From NCBI GenBank assembly GCA_900768845.1, contig CAAGEK010000056.1:1-59862 (forward strand): a stretch of 59,862 nucleotides of DNA, written 5' to 3'. The first letter of the stretch is position 1. Each line of letters starts with the position of its first letter. Source of the DNA: Alphaproteobacteria bacterium. Its GTDB lineage: Bacteria; Pseudomonadota; Alphaproteobacteria; CAAGCB01; CAG-977. The position numbers were made by a program, and so were the translations under genes. Shown here piece by piece: positions 1 to 7,970 of this stretch. The notes under the pieces are model-generated. The model did not search any database and had not been told where the DNA came from. It saw nothing but the letters and a program-made list of their open reading frames with translations.

Positions 1-2
1 AC

Positions 3-1598
3 AACATTTGCATTGATGTTTGTTCTGGGAACGATTGCGCTTCTCAAGGCAAGAAATGTACGACGAACGGGGCGCACGGGTATGTGTGTTACGGGTGTAC
101 GTCGGATGCGGCGTGTGCGGGCGATCAGAAGTGTGATACGGGGGCGTCTTTGTGTGTTCCGGTTTGTCCTTCGGCGTGTGCGGGAGATTTGATTTGCACG
201 GTTTCGGGGGCGCACAAAGCGGTGTGTTCGTGTGAAAGTGATGCGAACTGTCCCGATGGCTATGTTTGCGATACTGAAACCAAGCAGTGTGTCGCGGCGG
301 ATTGTGAATCTTGGCTGACAGCGAACGGTTACGGTGCGGCAAAAGATATGGAAACTTTGACAGCCGCCCTTGAATCCGATGTTACGGAAGTAGGATTGTT
401 GGAAAGTTTTACAATTACCGAAGACATTGCTTTACAGGGAAAAAAATTATATCAGGCGAACAAATATTCCGGTTCTGCCGAATGCAAGGCATTACCTAAA
501 GTGACGTTAAGCACGACAAAGTCCGTCGATTTGGAGAACGGAGGAATTTATAATACAGACATCATCGTTACACCGGTACAAGGCGGCAGTGTTTTTTCCG
601 GCGACGGAACATTGCAAGACGTTAATATGTCATTGGCGAAAACTGATAAAAATTATACGCTTTTCGACTTCAATTGGTTTAATTTGGACGGGAACACTCT
701 TAACATTGAAGGATCTTCATCAATTAAAATATACAGCGCGGCGAACAGCCACTATTATTCTGCCATATATATGAAGAACAAGAGTATTCTCAATATTTCA
801 GGAACTTTTAAAATACTCGGTTCAAATTCGCTACACATTCTTGTCGACAGTTCTGATTTTAATGTGAAAAAAGGAGCATCTTTCATTTATAAAGCCAAAA
901 CGCACACTCATATTTTTGATGCGAGCAACCGGTCGACATTAACTTTTGACGGGCAGATAAACGCGGAAACAGACATATCGACTTTGAGCCATCCGTTCAC
1001 AGAGATGAATCACACTTGTTGCGGCGTTTTCAATATACAAAACAGTTCTCTTGCCCTAAATGCAAACGGGAACAAACTGACAGGAGTATATATTTTCCAA
1101 ACAGGATCGCCTGACCCCGCGACATCCAGCAACATGGAAATAAACGGGTCAACCGCGATTTCCGTATTCAATCCGTCCTTCTCCGGATATTGGATGAATC
1201 GCTCTTCCGTTTTTACGAACAACTATATCAGGAGCAAAAACAATATACTTATCACGGCTCCGGTAACCGTAAATGTCATGCCTGTCCCTCGTCAAACTTC
1301 GCCTCAGTATCAGGAAGCGGCGATCATCGACCTCAACACGGAAAGTTCTTTGAGCATTAACAGCACCGTTGAAGCGACAGCAGGATATGCCGCTTTGGGA
1401 CTCACCACACTTGGTTCAAAGGCCTATATCAACGGTATTGAAAAGATTTCCTATTCTAAAGGGCTTTCTTATAAAACGGGTGCGAAAATAAAAGTCAACG
1501 GAAGTTGCCGGCAAGCGACATCTGACGGAACTTACGGCGGTAATGACGTCAAAGACTCCGTAACGCCGCCGTCTTTCATGAGCGGAATTTGCAACTGA
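3..1598 (+). CDS. Cys-rich secreted/surface protein, 5' end outside window
   Basis: The reading frame is open from base 3, so the gene is cut by the window edge; 531 codons are visible. A GTG at 84 could be taken as a start but Cys-rich coding clearly continues upstream of it. The first ~100 visible residues hold repeated short Cys modules of the type C-x2-D-x2-C-x4-C-D (CTSDAACAGDQKCDTG and similar), like small disulfide-rich extracellular repeats. The remaining ~400 residues are Ser/Thr/Asn-rich with many short beta-strand-like patches (SSIKIYS, SILNISG, NNILITAPV), suggesting a beta-helix or adhesin-like body. It ends at a strong terminator. I infer an exported surface protein; ligand and anchoring cannot be read. 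Its Cys modules recall the small protein at 53710-53943. Confidence 0.7.
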   Translation, partial: NICIDVCSGNDCASQGKKCTTNGAHGYVCYGCTSDAACAGDQKCDTGASLCVPVCPSACAGDLICTVSGAHKAVCSCESDANCPDGYVCDTETKQCVAADCESWLTANGYGAAKDMETLTAALESDVTEVGLLESFTITEDIALQGKKLYQANKYSGSAECKALPKVTLSTTKSVDLENGGIYNTDIIVTPVQGGSVFSGDGTLQDVNMSLAKTDKNYTLFDFNWFNLDGNTLNIEGSSSIKIYSAANSHYYSAIYMKNKSILNISGTFKILGSNSLHILVDSSDFNVKKGASFIYKAKTHTHIFDASNRSTLTFDGQINAETDISTLSHPFTEMNHTCCGVFNIQNSSLALNANGNKLTGVYIFQTGSPDPATSSNMEINGSTAISVFNPSFSGYWMNRSSVFTNNYIRSKNNILITAPVTVNVMPVPRQTSPQYQEAAIIDLNTESSLSINSTVEATAGYAALGLTTLGSKAYINGIEKISYSKGLSYKTGAKIKVNGSCRQATSDGTYGGNDVKDSVTPPSFMSGICN

Positions 1599-1617
1599 AA
1601 GAAAATCGCCTCTAAAA

Positions 1618-1645
1618 AAGCCTCCGTTTTCCGGAGGCTTTTTCT
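1618..1645. terminator. Bidirectional rho-independent terminator
   Basis: A 9-bp stem AAGCCTCCG/CGGAGGCTT with a short T-rich loop is flanked by an A-run on the left and a T-run on the right. It can stop the Cys-rich gene from the left and the PPIase gene from the right; the two genes converge here. Confidence 0.85.
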
Positions 1646-1655
1646 TTTGCCCGAT

Positions 1656-2474
1656 TTATTTTTCGGGGAAAGGCTGTTTCGTGATTTTCGCATCGGAACG
1701 CAAGGACTTCAAAATATCCGAAGCCGCGGTATTGCGATACATTTGCGTCAGTTCGTTTTCCATCTCTTCAAACGAAGGCGGTTCGATCATCTGGCGTTTT
1801 CCGGCTTTGATAACGTGATAACCGTACTGGGTTTTGACGGGTGTTTTGGAAATCTCGCCTTCTTTCATGGCGAAAGCGGCGTCGGAAAATTCGCGCACCA
1901 TCAATTCGCGGGTAAACAGCCCCAACTCGCCGTCATGAGCGGCTTTGTCAATCGAATGCTCGTTCGCCAGCTTTGCAAAATCTTCGCCTTTTTTAAGCTT
2001 GGAAATAATGTCTTCTGCCTCTTCCTTCGACTTGACCAGAATGTGGGCGGCTTCCATCCCTTCCTGAGGAGGATTGTCGCGCAAATACTGGTTGTACATT
2101 TTGGACAGCTCTTCCTTCGTCAGATTTTTTTCGATCGTGTCTTCGACGTACGCGGCGGCAAGCATCTGGCGAACGGCGTTTTGAATGCGTTTTTCGACGG
2201 CGTCCTTTTTATCCAGCTTCGCTTTCACCGCCGCATCGTGCGCCAGCGTCGTATCAATCAGCATATCCAAAAGGGACGGATACAAATCCTTGATCGGCAA
2301 GCGGCTCAACTGGGGATGCGATTGTTGTAAGAAAACGACGTCGGCATAATAAATCGGCTTTCCGTTCACGGTCGCGACGACGATATCCTCGTTTTTAGCC
2401 GAATCGGACGCCGCATACGCGGGAAACGCGCAACATACGGCGACAAGAGCGGTTTTTAAAGCTTTCATTGACAT
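1656..2474 (-). CDS. Parvulin-type peptidyl-prolyl cis-trans isomerase, exported
   Basis: 272 aa. Residues 1-21 form a signal peptide (basic start, hydrophobic core, AYA|A cleavage site), so the product is periplasmic. The N-terminal helical part (VNGKPIYYADVVFLQQ) matches the SurA/PpiC chaperone region. A rotamase domain lies at about residues 137-235 with the usual marks EAAHILVKSKEEAEDI, GELGLF and GYHVIKAG. Parvulins of this layout assist folding of outer-membrane or secreted proteins. It is divergent from secA, an arrangement that suits a joint role in export. The start at 2474 has a modest AGG 11 bases upstream; a second ATG two codons in is equally possible. Confidence 0.88.
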   Translation of the reverse strand: MSMKALKTALVAVCCAFPAYAASDSAKNEDIVVATVNGKPIYYADVVFLQQSHPQLSRLPIKDLYPSLLDMLIDTTLAHDAAVKAKLDKKDAVEKRIQNAVRQMLAAAYVEDTIEKNLTKEELSKMYNQYLRDNPPQEGMEAAHILVKSKEEAEDIISKLKKGEDFAKLANEHSIDKAAHDGELGLFTRELMVREFSDAAFAMKEGEISKTPVKTQYGYHVIKAGKRQMIEPPSFEEMENELTQMYRNTAASDILKSLRSDAKITKQPFPEK

Positions 2475-2587
2475 TTGTTTGTGTGCCTTTTCTTCGTTAA
2501 AATTGCAATAATGCTATCATACGCAGGTTTATTTTTCAGGTAAAGCAATAAAATTCCCCTCCGGCGGGTGCGGAAAAGACAGAAAGA

Positions 2588-2616
2588 TTGACACGCCCCC
2601 GCCCTTGGGCTTAACT
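2588..2616 (+). promoter_or_regulatory. Probable sigma-70 promoter of secA
   Basis: TTGACA at 2588-2593 and TTAACT at 2611-2616 are separated by 17 bp. The -10 box ends 41 bp before the secA start codon. The -35 is a perfect consensus; the -10 is moderate. Confidence 0.6.
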
Positions 2617-2657
2617 TGGCCTGATTGATTTCATAAAGTGAAAAAAGAGGATGAAGC

Positions 2658-5396
2658 ATGATCGGCGCACTGTTGCGTAAAATTTTCGGATCCGCGAACG
2701 AACGCTATGTCAAATCTTTGCAAAAATACGTTTCAAAAATCAACGCTTTGGAACCCGAAATCGCCGCTTTGTCGGACGAAGAGCTGAAAGCCAGAACGCC
2801 CGCTTTGAAACAAAGGCTGGCGGACGGGGAAACGTTGGACGACATCCTGCCCGACGCGTTCGCCACGGTGCGCGAAGCCGCCAAAAGAACCATCGGACAG
2901 CGTCATTTCGACGTCCAGCTGATCGGAGGCATCGTCCTGCACCGCGGACAAATCGCGGAAATGAGAACGGGCGAAGGCAAAACGCTGGTCGCAACCCTTG
3001 CCGTTTATCTGAACGCCCTGTCGGGAAAGGGGGTTCATGTCGTCACCGTCAACGACTATCTGGCCAGACGCGATTCCGAATGGATGGGGCAGATTTATCG
3101 CTTTTTGGGCATGACCGTCGGATCGATCCTGCACGGAATGGACGATGACGAACGTCGGGCTTCTTATGCCTGTGACATCACTTACGGAACGAATAACGAA
3201 TTCGGATTCGACTATCTGCGCGACAACATGAAATATTCGCTCGAAGACATGGTGCAACGCCCGTTCAACTATGCCATCGTCGACGAAGTGGACTCCATCC
3301 TGATCGACGAAGCCCGCACCCCGCTGATCATATCCGGTCAGGCGGAGGATTCTTCGGAACGCTACATCCAGATTGACGCGCTGATTCCCAAGTTGCGCCC
3401 CGAACATTACGAAAAAGACGAAAAACAGCGCACGATCACCCTGACGGAAAGCGGCACCCTGTTTATGGAAGAGCTGTTACAGGAGGCCGGATTGATCACC
3501 GGAGCGATGTACGACGCTTTCAACGCTCCGATCATCCATTATGTGGATCAGGCTTTGCGTGCGCATAAAATGTTTCAACGCGACGTCGATTACATCGTGA
3601 AAAACGGCAAGGTCGTCATCATTGACGAATTTACCGGCCGCATGATGGAAGGCCGCCGCTATTCCGACGGGTTGCATCAGGCTTTGGAAGCCAAGGAACA
3701 CGTCAAAATCGAACCGGAAAACCAGACACTGGCGTCGATTACGTTCCAAAATTACTTCCGTATGTATCCGAAGCTGGCGGGAATGACGGGAACGGCATTG
3801 ACCGAAGCCGAAGAGTTCGCGGAAATCTACGGGTTGGAAGTCATTGACATTCCCACGAACCGCCCCTGCATCCGTATCGACCATCAAGACGAGATTTATT
3901 GGACCGAAGAACAAAAATACAAGGCGATCATCAAGCTGATCAAAGAATGCGCCGAACGCAAACAGCCCGTTTTGGTCGGTACGACGTCGATTGAAAAATC
4001 GGAAAAGCTGGCCGAGCTTTTGAAAAAATCATCCGATCTGAACTTCAATGTTTTGAATGCGCGTCATCACGAACAGGAAGCCTATATCGTCGCTCAGGCC
4101 GGCATCCCCGGAGCGGTCACGATTGCGACCAACATGGCCGGACGCGGTACGGACATCCAGTTGGGCGGCAACCTTGACATGCGCATCGCCCGAGAGCTGG
4201 CCGACGTCACGGATGAACGCGAACGCGAAAAACGCATCGAAGAAATCAAAGCCGAAATCGAACGCGGCAAGGAAATCGCGATGGAAGCCGGCGGATTGTT
4301 CGTCATCGGCACGGAACGCCATGAAAGCCGCCGCATCGACAACCAGCTGCGCGGCCGTTCCGGACGACAGGGCGACCCCGGCGCGTCCAAATTCTTTTTA
4401 TCATTGCAAGACGATTTGTTGCGCATTTTCGGAGCGGACAGGATTGAAAAGATTTTGCGGCCGCTGGGCGGAGTTGATGAAGAGGACGTCATCACCAGCC
4501 CGTGGATCAGCAAGACATTGGAAAAATCTCAGGCGAAAGTCGAAGCCCGCAACTTTGACATCCGTAAAAACCTGTTAAAGTACGACAATGTTATGAACGA
4601 CCAGCGCAAAGTCATTTACGACCAGCGCAAAGAGTTGATGGCGGCGCAAACCGTCACGGAAACGGTTGACGATATGCGCGAAGAAACCGTAACCGCCATG
4701 GTTGAAACGTACGCTCCCGACGATGTTTCCGCTGACGATTGGAATGTCGAAGGTTTGGACGAAGAAGTCGTGCGTTCGCTAAACTTAAACCTGCCTGTTC
4801 ATTCGTGGGTTGAGGACGAAGGCGTCGGAACGGAAGAGCTGACCCGACGCATTTTAGAGGCGGCCAACGAAAAAATGGCGCAAAAACGGGCTTTGTTCGG
4901 CAATGATTTGATTAACATCATTGAAAAAAATCTGACTTTACAGATTTTGGATCAGGTCTGGAAAGAACATTTGCAGGTTTTGGAATATATGCGGCACACG
5001 ATTTTGTTGCGCGCCTACGGCCAGAAGGATCCTTTGAACGAATACAAACGGGAAGCCTTTTTCCTGTTCAAGGATATGTTGGGCAATATGCGCGAACAGG
5101 TTGTGCGTATGCTGATGCACGTCGAACTGGCTCCGCAAACCGCGGAAGATTTGGAAGCGATGCAAGCCAGACGGCGTGAAATGATAGAACGCCATGACTC
5201 GCCCGAAGACGCTTTTGCACAATCGCGCTCCGCACCGGCGGAGGAAGAACGTATGGCACAAAGCCCGTTCCGTTACAAAACCGGCGAAGAAATCGATCCG
5301 AACGATCCCTCGACATGGGGAAAAATTTCCAGAAACGCCCCCTGTCCTTGCGGTTCGGGTAAAAAATACAAGCACTGTCACGGTGCATTGCAATAA
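2658..5396 (+). CDS. secA: Preprotein translocase ATPase SecA
   Basis: 912 aa, the full family length. SecA is the cytosolic ATPase that pushes unfolded preproteins through SecYEG. Visible marks are Walker A GEGKT (residues 105-109), the DEAD-like box DEVD (209-212) followed by SILIDEARTPLI, the motif TNMAGRGTDIQLGG, and GTERHESRRIDNQLRGRSGRQGD of the second nucleotide-binding fold. The C-terminus carries the zinc-binding SEC-C motif with C896, C898, C907 and H908, which contacts SecB or lipids. The start is supported by AGAGGATG just upstream of ATG 2658. A terminator follows directly, so it is probably monocistronic. Confidence 0.98.
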   Translation: MIGALLRKIFGSANERYVKSLQKYVSKINALEPEIAALSDEELKARTPALKQRLADGETLDDILPDAFATVREAAKRTIGQRHFDVQLIGGIVLHRGQIAEMRTGEGKTLVATLAVYLNALSGKGVHVVTVNDYLARRDSEWMGQIYRFLGMTVGSILHGMDDDERRASYACDITYGTNNEFGFDYLRDNMKYSLEDMVQRPFNYAIVDEVDSILIDEARTPLIISGQAEDSSERYIQIDALIPKLRPEHYEKDEKQRTITLTESGTLFMEELLQEAGLITGAMYDAFNAPIIHYVDQALRAHKMFQRDVDYIVKNGKVVIIDEFTGRMMEGRRYSDGLHQALEAKEHVKIEPENQTLASITFQNYFRMYPKLAGMTGTALTEAEEFAEIYGLEVIDIPTNRPCIRIDHQDEIYWTEEQKYKAIIKLIKECAERKQPVLVGTTSIEKSEKLAELLKKSSDLNFNVLNARHHEQEAYIVAQAGIPGAVTIATNMAGRGTDIQLGGNLDMRIARELADVTDEREREKRIEEIKAEIERGKEIAMEAGGLFVIGTERHESRRIDNQLRGRSGRQGDPGASKFFLSLQDDLLRIFGADRIEKILRPLGGVDEEDVITSPWISKTLEKSQAKVEARNFDIRKNLLKYDNVMNDQRKVIYDQRKELMAAQTVTETVDDMREETVTAMVETYAPDDVSADDWNVEGLDEEVVRSLNLNLPVHSWVEDEGVGTEELTRRILEAANEKMAQKRALFGNDLINIIEKNLTLQILDQVWKEHLQVLEYMRHTILLRAYGQKDPLNEYKREAFFLFKDMLGNMREQVVRMLMHVELAPQTAEDLEAMQARRREMIERHDSPEDAFAQSRSAPAEEERMAQSPFRYKTGEEIDPNDPSTWGKISRNAPCPCGSGKKYKHCHGALQ

Positions 5397-5402
5397 GCGA
5401 CA

Positions 5403-5433
5403 AAGCCCCCTCTGATCCAAGCGGGGGCTTTTT
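5403..5433 (+). terminator. Terminator of secA
   Basis: Perfect 8-bp stem AAGCCCCC/GGGGGCTT with a 12-nt loop followed by TTT, six bases after the secA stop codon. Confidence 0.85.
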
Positions 5434-5461
5434 CATACCCGCCCCTTTCCTTCCAACCTTT

Positions 5462-5658
5462 GCCGGATTTGAACGCTTCGCCCGAAACGAAAAGAAACTC
5501 TCAGCCATTTCTTCATTCAGCTTTTTGGCGGATTTGGACGTTTCGCCCGAAACGAAAGGAAACTCTCAGCAATCCCCTTCATCCGGCCTTTTGGCGGATT
5601 TGGACGCTTCGCCCGAAACGAAAAGAGACACTCCGTCATCCATTCCTTCCGGCCTTTC
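5462..5658. repeat. Three tandem ~65-bp copies of a palindromic repeat
   Basis: Three copies begin at 5462, 5527 and 5593 (periods 65 and 66 bp). Each has the core GGATTTGRACGYTTCGCCCG followed by AAACGAAARG. In the middle copy the core is a perfect inverted repeat CGTTTCG-CC-CGAAACG (5539-5554); copies 1 and 3 differ by one base in the left arm. The reverse complement resembles the dispersed palindromic elements read as 'FRAKRPNP' in spurious translations of many proteobacterial genomes. No gene fits this stretch. Confidence 0.8.
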
Positions 5659-5793
5659 GGCGGCACGGCATCTGAAACATCGTCAATATTTTCATTTATT
5701 TTCAAACGGTTATATTTTTTAACCTTTTTTACGTTTTTTTTACTAGACCCGCGTGTCCGATGTGCTATCCTGAAAGAAATAGAGGATGTTTCA

Positions 5794-5997
5794 GTGAGGC
5801 TTTCCGTGGACGTATCCGATCTTGCCGCTCAAATTGTTGCGATGCAAAATCAGGCTTTGCAAAATTCGCTGGCTCTTGCCGCAACAAAGCAAATGCAACA
5901 ACAGCAACAGGCCGTTGTCGATTTGTTGACGGAATCGGCTACTCCCGTCGCTCCTCCGAGTTCGGGACGCGGAAGCGTTATTGACGTTCTTGTTTGA
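5794..5997 (+). CDS. Small Gln-rich protein, YjfB-like putative motility protein
   Basis: 67 aa starting at GTG 5794, with AGAGGA seven bases upstream. The segment VSDLAAQIVAMQNQALQNSL followed by a Gln-rich helix and VVDLLTE resembles the YjfB family of very small proteins (a hydrophobic N-terminal helix, Q-rich middle, then a second short helix), annotated as putative motility proteins. The rest is a Pro/Ser tail. A possible promoter (TAGACC, 16 bp, TATCCT) lies just upstream and a hairpin terminator follows, so it looks like an independent gene. The function is not established; the family match is by eye only. Confidence 0.55.
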   Translation: MRLSVDVSDLAAQIVAMQNQALQNSLALAATKQMQQQQQAVVDLLTESATPVAPPSSGRGSVIDVLV

Positions 5998-6016
5998 TTT
6001 TTCCAAATTCTCCTTG

Positions 6017-6044
6017 TTGTAATAAAGAAAGGGTCTGTTATACT
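6017..6044 (+). promoter_or_regulatory. Possible promoter of the lipoprotein gene, overlapping a terminator
   Basis: TTGTAA (6017-6022) and TATACT (6039-6044) with a 16-bp spacer. The -10 lies inside the loop of the hairpin at 6028-6059, so promoter and upstream terminator share bases. Confidence 0.4.
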
Positions 6045-6061
6045 TATGGCAGACCCTTTTC
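6028..6061 (+). terminator. Terminator of the small YjfB-like gene
   Basis: 10-bp stem AAAGGGTCTG/CAGACCCTTT with a 12-nt loop, ending in TTTT. Confidence 0.75.
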
Positions 6062-6079
6062 AATTGGCGGATAAAGCGG

Positions 6080-6673
6080 ATGAAAAAACACCTGTCGGCC
6101 GTAGGCATTTTTCTTTTGGCTTCGTGCAGCACATTCTTAACCGGAGCAAAACAGCAGATTGTCATTCGCGCCAATATTGTCGGCACGAAAGTTTACATGG
6201 GCGATGATCTGAAATGTACGACGCCTTGCACTTTGTCGTTGGAAAAGCAAAGGACGCCTTATTATTTCACCTTAAAAGCCGAAGGATGGAAAGAAGTCAC
6301 CGTTGAACTCCATTCCGCCGTCAACGCCATGCTCACCTCGAACAGCAGCAACCTGTCCGTCGGATCGCTGACCGACCTGACGACCGGAGCGTTTTGGGCG
6401 TATAACCAAGATACGCTTTATGTCGTCCTCAGCCCGATCAAGGGAACGCCGAAAGCGGAAACGAAAAATGCTTTGGCTTTGGAAAAATACGCGTTTTCAA
6501 ATTTTTCCATGATTCAATCCGAAGCTTTGGCCGGTCACGCACAAGGCGAATATTCTTCAGCACTGTCCCGAAAAACAGGATTGCCGGTCAAAGAAATATG
6601 GCAGATTTTACAGGATAAAAAGACTCCCGCCGATTTTGCCGCAGAAATCGCCGGACGGTTTCATTCCCGATAA
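6080..6673 (+). CDS. Lipoprotein with a PEGA-like segment
   Basis: 197 aa. The N-terminus MKKHLSAVGIFLLASC is a lipoprotein signal with a lipobox LLAS|C at Cys16. Residues ~30-75 (IVIRANIVGTKVYMGDDLKCTTPCTLSL, then PYYFTLKAEGWKEVTVEL) look like a PEGA-type surface beta-fold. Its two cysteines could form a disulfide. The C-terminal third is helical and unrecognised. GGCGGATAAAGCGG before the ATG gives a ribosome site. It is inferred to be anchored to a membrane and to face the periplasm; the role is unknown. A long stretch without intact genes follows. Confidence 0.75.
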   Translation: MKKHLSAVGIFLLASCSTFLTGAKQQIVIRANIVGTKVYMGDDLKCTTPCTLSLEKQRTPYYFTLKAEGWKEVTVELHSAVNAMLTSNSSNLSVGSLTDLTTGAFWAYNQDTLYVVLSPIKGTPKAETKNALALEKYAFSNFSMIQSEALAGHAQGEYSSALSRKTGLPVKEIWQILQDKKTPADFAAEIAGRFHSR

Positions 6674-6789
6674 AACGGCGAAAGGCTTTCAGGAACCGCA
6701 AAACCGCATCAATACGGACTTCACAGGACGGACGAAGCCCTTTTATTTATACCTGAACGGTGTTTTGCGCGATCCGGCAACGCATTTCT

Positions 6790-7235
6790 TTACTTGCCGC
6801 CCGTAAGGTCGGACAGAGCCGATGCGGCTGATCCGGCGATGTTTTTTTTTCAGCTGATTCCGATGTATTCCGCTATCTCCTTGCCCTCTTTCCGGTCGTA
6901 CCAACCTGATACCTTTTGACTCGAAACTCGCGGTTGCGGTATTTGAATTTGATATTGCTCCGGACACCCTCAAGCCGCTTTTACCTTTCGGAAATCCCAT
7001 AAAACGTGCACACTCATCTTTGAAGGAAATTCAACCGGTATATGAACATGATGCGGGCAGACTTCCGCTTCCATTATCGTGATTTATTGCCATTTACCAA
7101 GTTCTCTGAGTATTTTGCCCATATCGCATTACGACGGTATTCAAGAGCGATGCCGGTTACGGTTCCGGATCGTGCGTGATAAATTTTACATCTTCCTTTG
7201 TTGTCGCCTTTCGAGATTGCCGTCGTCAGAGAGCC
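6790..7235 (-). pseudogene. Degenerate IS200/IS605-family transposase (tnpA) relic
   Basis: Read on the minus strand in shifting frames, this stretch rebuilds an IS200-type TnpA: CKIYH, then YRRNAIWAK, KILRELGKW, MEAEVCPHHVHIPVEFPSK (the catalytic HUH motif kept as HVH), FMGFPKGKSGL, NIKFKYRNREF and a final SDLTGGK-stop. At least two frameshifts and two stops break it, and the catalytic Tyr region is not intact. The surroundings from 6674 to 7345 hold no other gene, so the region between the lipoprotein and apt is essentially decayed insertion sequence. No clean element ends were found. Confidence 0.7.
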
Positions 7236-7345
7236 GTCTTAATTTAAAGAGTTGTCACCGCTCAAAGTTATAAACTTTCCCGAACCGCCGGCATAACGTT
7301 TGCGCCCTCCCCCGTCGAAACGTTTTTTCCGTTGCCGGCATTTTG

Positions 7346-7390
7346 AAAAAAACGCCCCTTTCCTCCGCTTTTCAACCGGAACAAGGGGGC
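7346..7390 (-). terminator. Terminator of the tyrA-pheA-apt operon
   Basis: On the minus strand GCCCCCTT (7383-7390) pairs with AAAGGGGC (7354-7361) with one mismatch and is followed by seven T. It lies 31 bp after the apt stop codon. Confidence 0.65.
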
Positions 7391-7420
7391 TTCGACGGTG
7401 TTGCGCCGGATTTTCAAAAA

Positions 7421-7948
7421 TCAGTGCGGGAAATAAAGCATTGAAGAAAACGGAACATCCAATTTTGAACGCCCGTTCAGATCGCCTATTTCCATTGAAG
7501 TCACCGCACCGACGACATTTCCCTTCAACCGCCTCAGCAAAGCGATCCCCGCCGCCAGCGTCCCGCCCGTCGCCAAAACGTCGTCCATCACGACCAAACG
7601 TTCGGAAACGTCGAAATCTTCCGCCCTGCATTCCAACGTATCGGTTCCGTATTCCAAATCATATGTGTGGCGAACCGTGTTCCCCGGTAATTTGGACGCT
7701 TTTCGGATTAACGACAACCCGATTCCCAAACGGGCGGCGACAGGGGCGGCGAACAGGAACCCTTTGGAATCGATTGCGAACAACCGGTCGGGACAGTACG
7801 CCGCAACCAGCCTCGTCATTTTGGAAACCGTCAAAGCGAAAACCTCCGGCGTTTTGAACAACCCCGTAATATCGTAAAAATTAACGCCCGCCTTCGGAAA
7901 ATCGGGATATGTCGGAATAAAAGCGGATAAATCGAAAAGCTCGGTCAT
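7421..7948 (-). CDS. apt: Adenine phosphoribosyltransferase
   Basis: 175 aa, normal family length. It converts adenine and PRPP to AMP in purine salvage, in the cytosol. The PRPP-binding motif RLVVMDDVLATGGTL (residues 117-131) is intact, and the N-terminal FIPTYPDFPKAGVNFYDIT matches the family pattern IPDFPKPGI-F-DIT. It is the last gene of a run with pheA (gap 22 bp) and tyrA, closed by a hairpin downstream. Confidence 0.93.
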   Translation of the reverse strand: MTELFDLSAFIPTYPDFPKAGVNFYDITGLFKTPEVFALTVSKMTRLVAAYCPDRLFAIDSKGFLFAAPVAARLGIGLSLIRKASKLPGNTVRHTYDLEYGTDTLECRAEDFDVSERLVVMDDVLATGGTLAAGIALLRRLKGNVVGAVTSMEIGDLNGRSKLDVPFSSMLYFPH

Positions 7949-7970
7949 TGTTTTCCTCTATGCAAAAGGA

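Noticed and set aside
2733..3407. Long reading frame antisense to secA
   Set aside because: It lies wholly opposite a highly conserved gene, has no ribosome site and shows no domain pattern; several similar shadows occur opposite secA, pheA, recA and accC.
5462..5658. CRISPR-like array after secA
   Set aside because: Only three copies, and the intervening sequences are themselves partly similar, so they are not unique spacers.
7239..7631. Reading frames around the apt gene on other frames
   Set aside because: Arg-rich composition typical of a shadow frame; apt itself explains the sequence.
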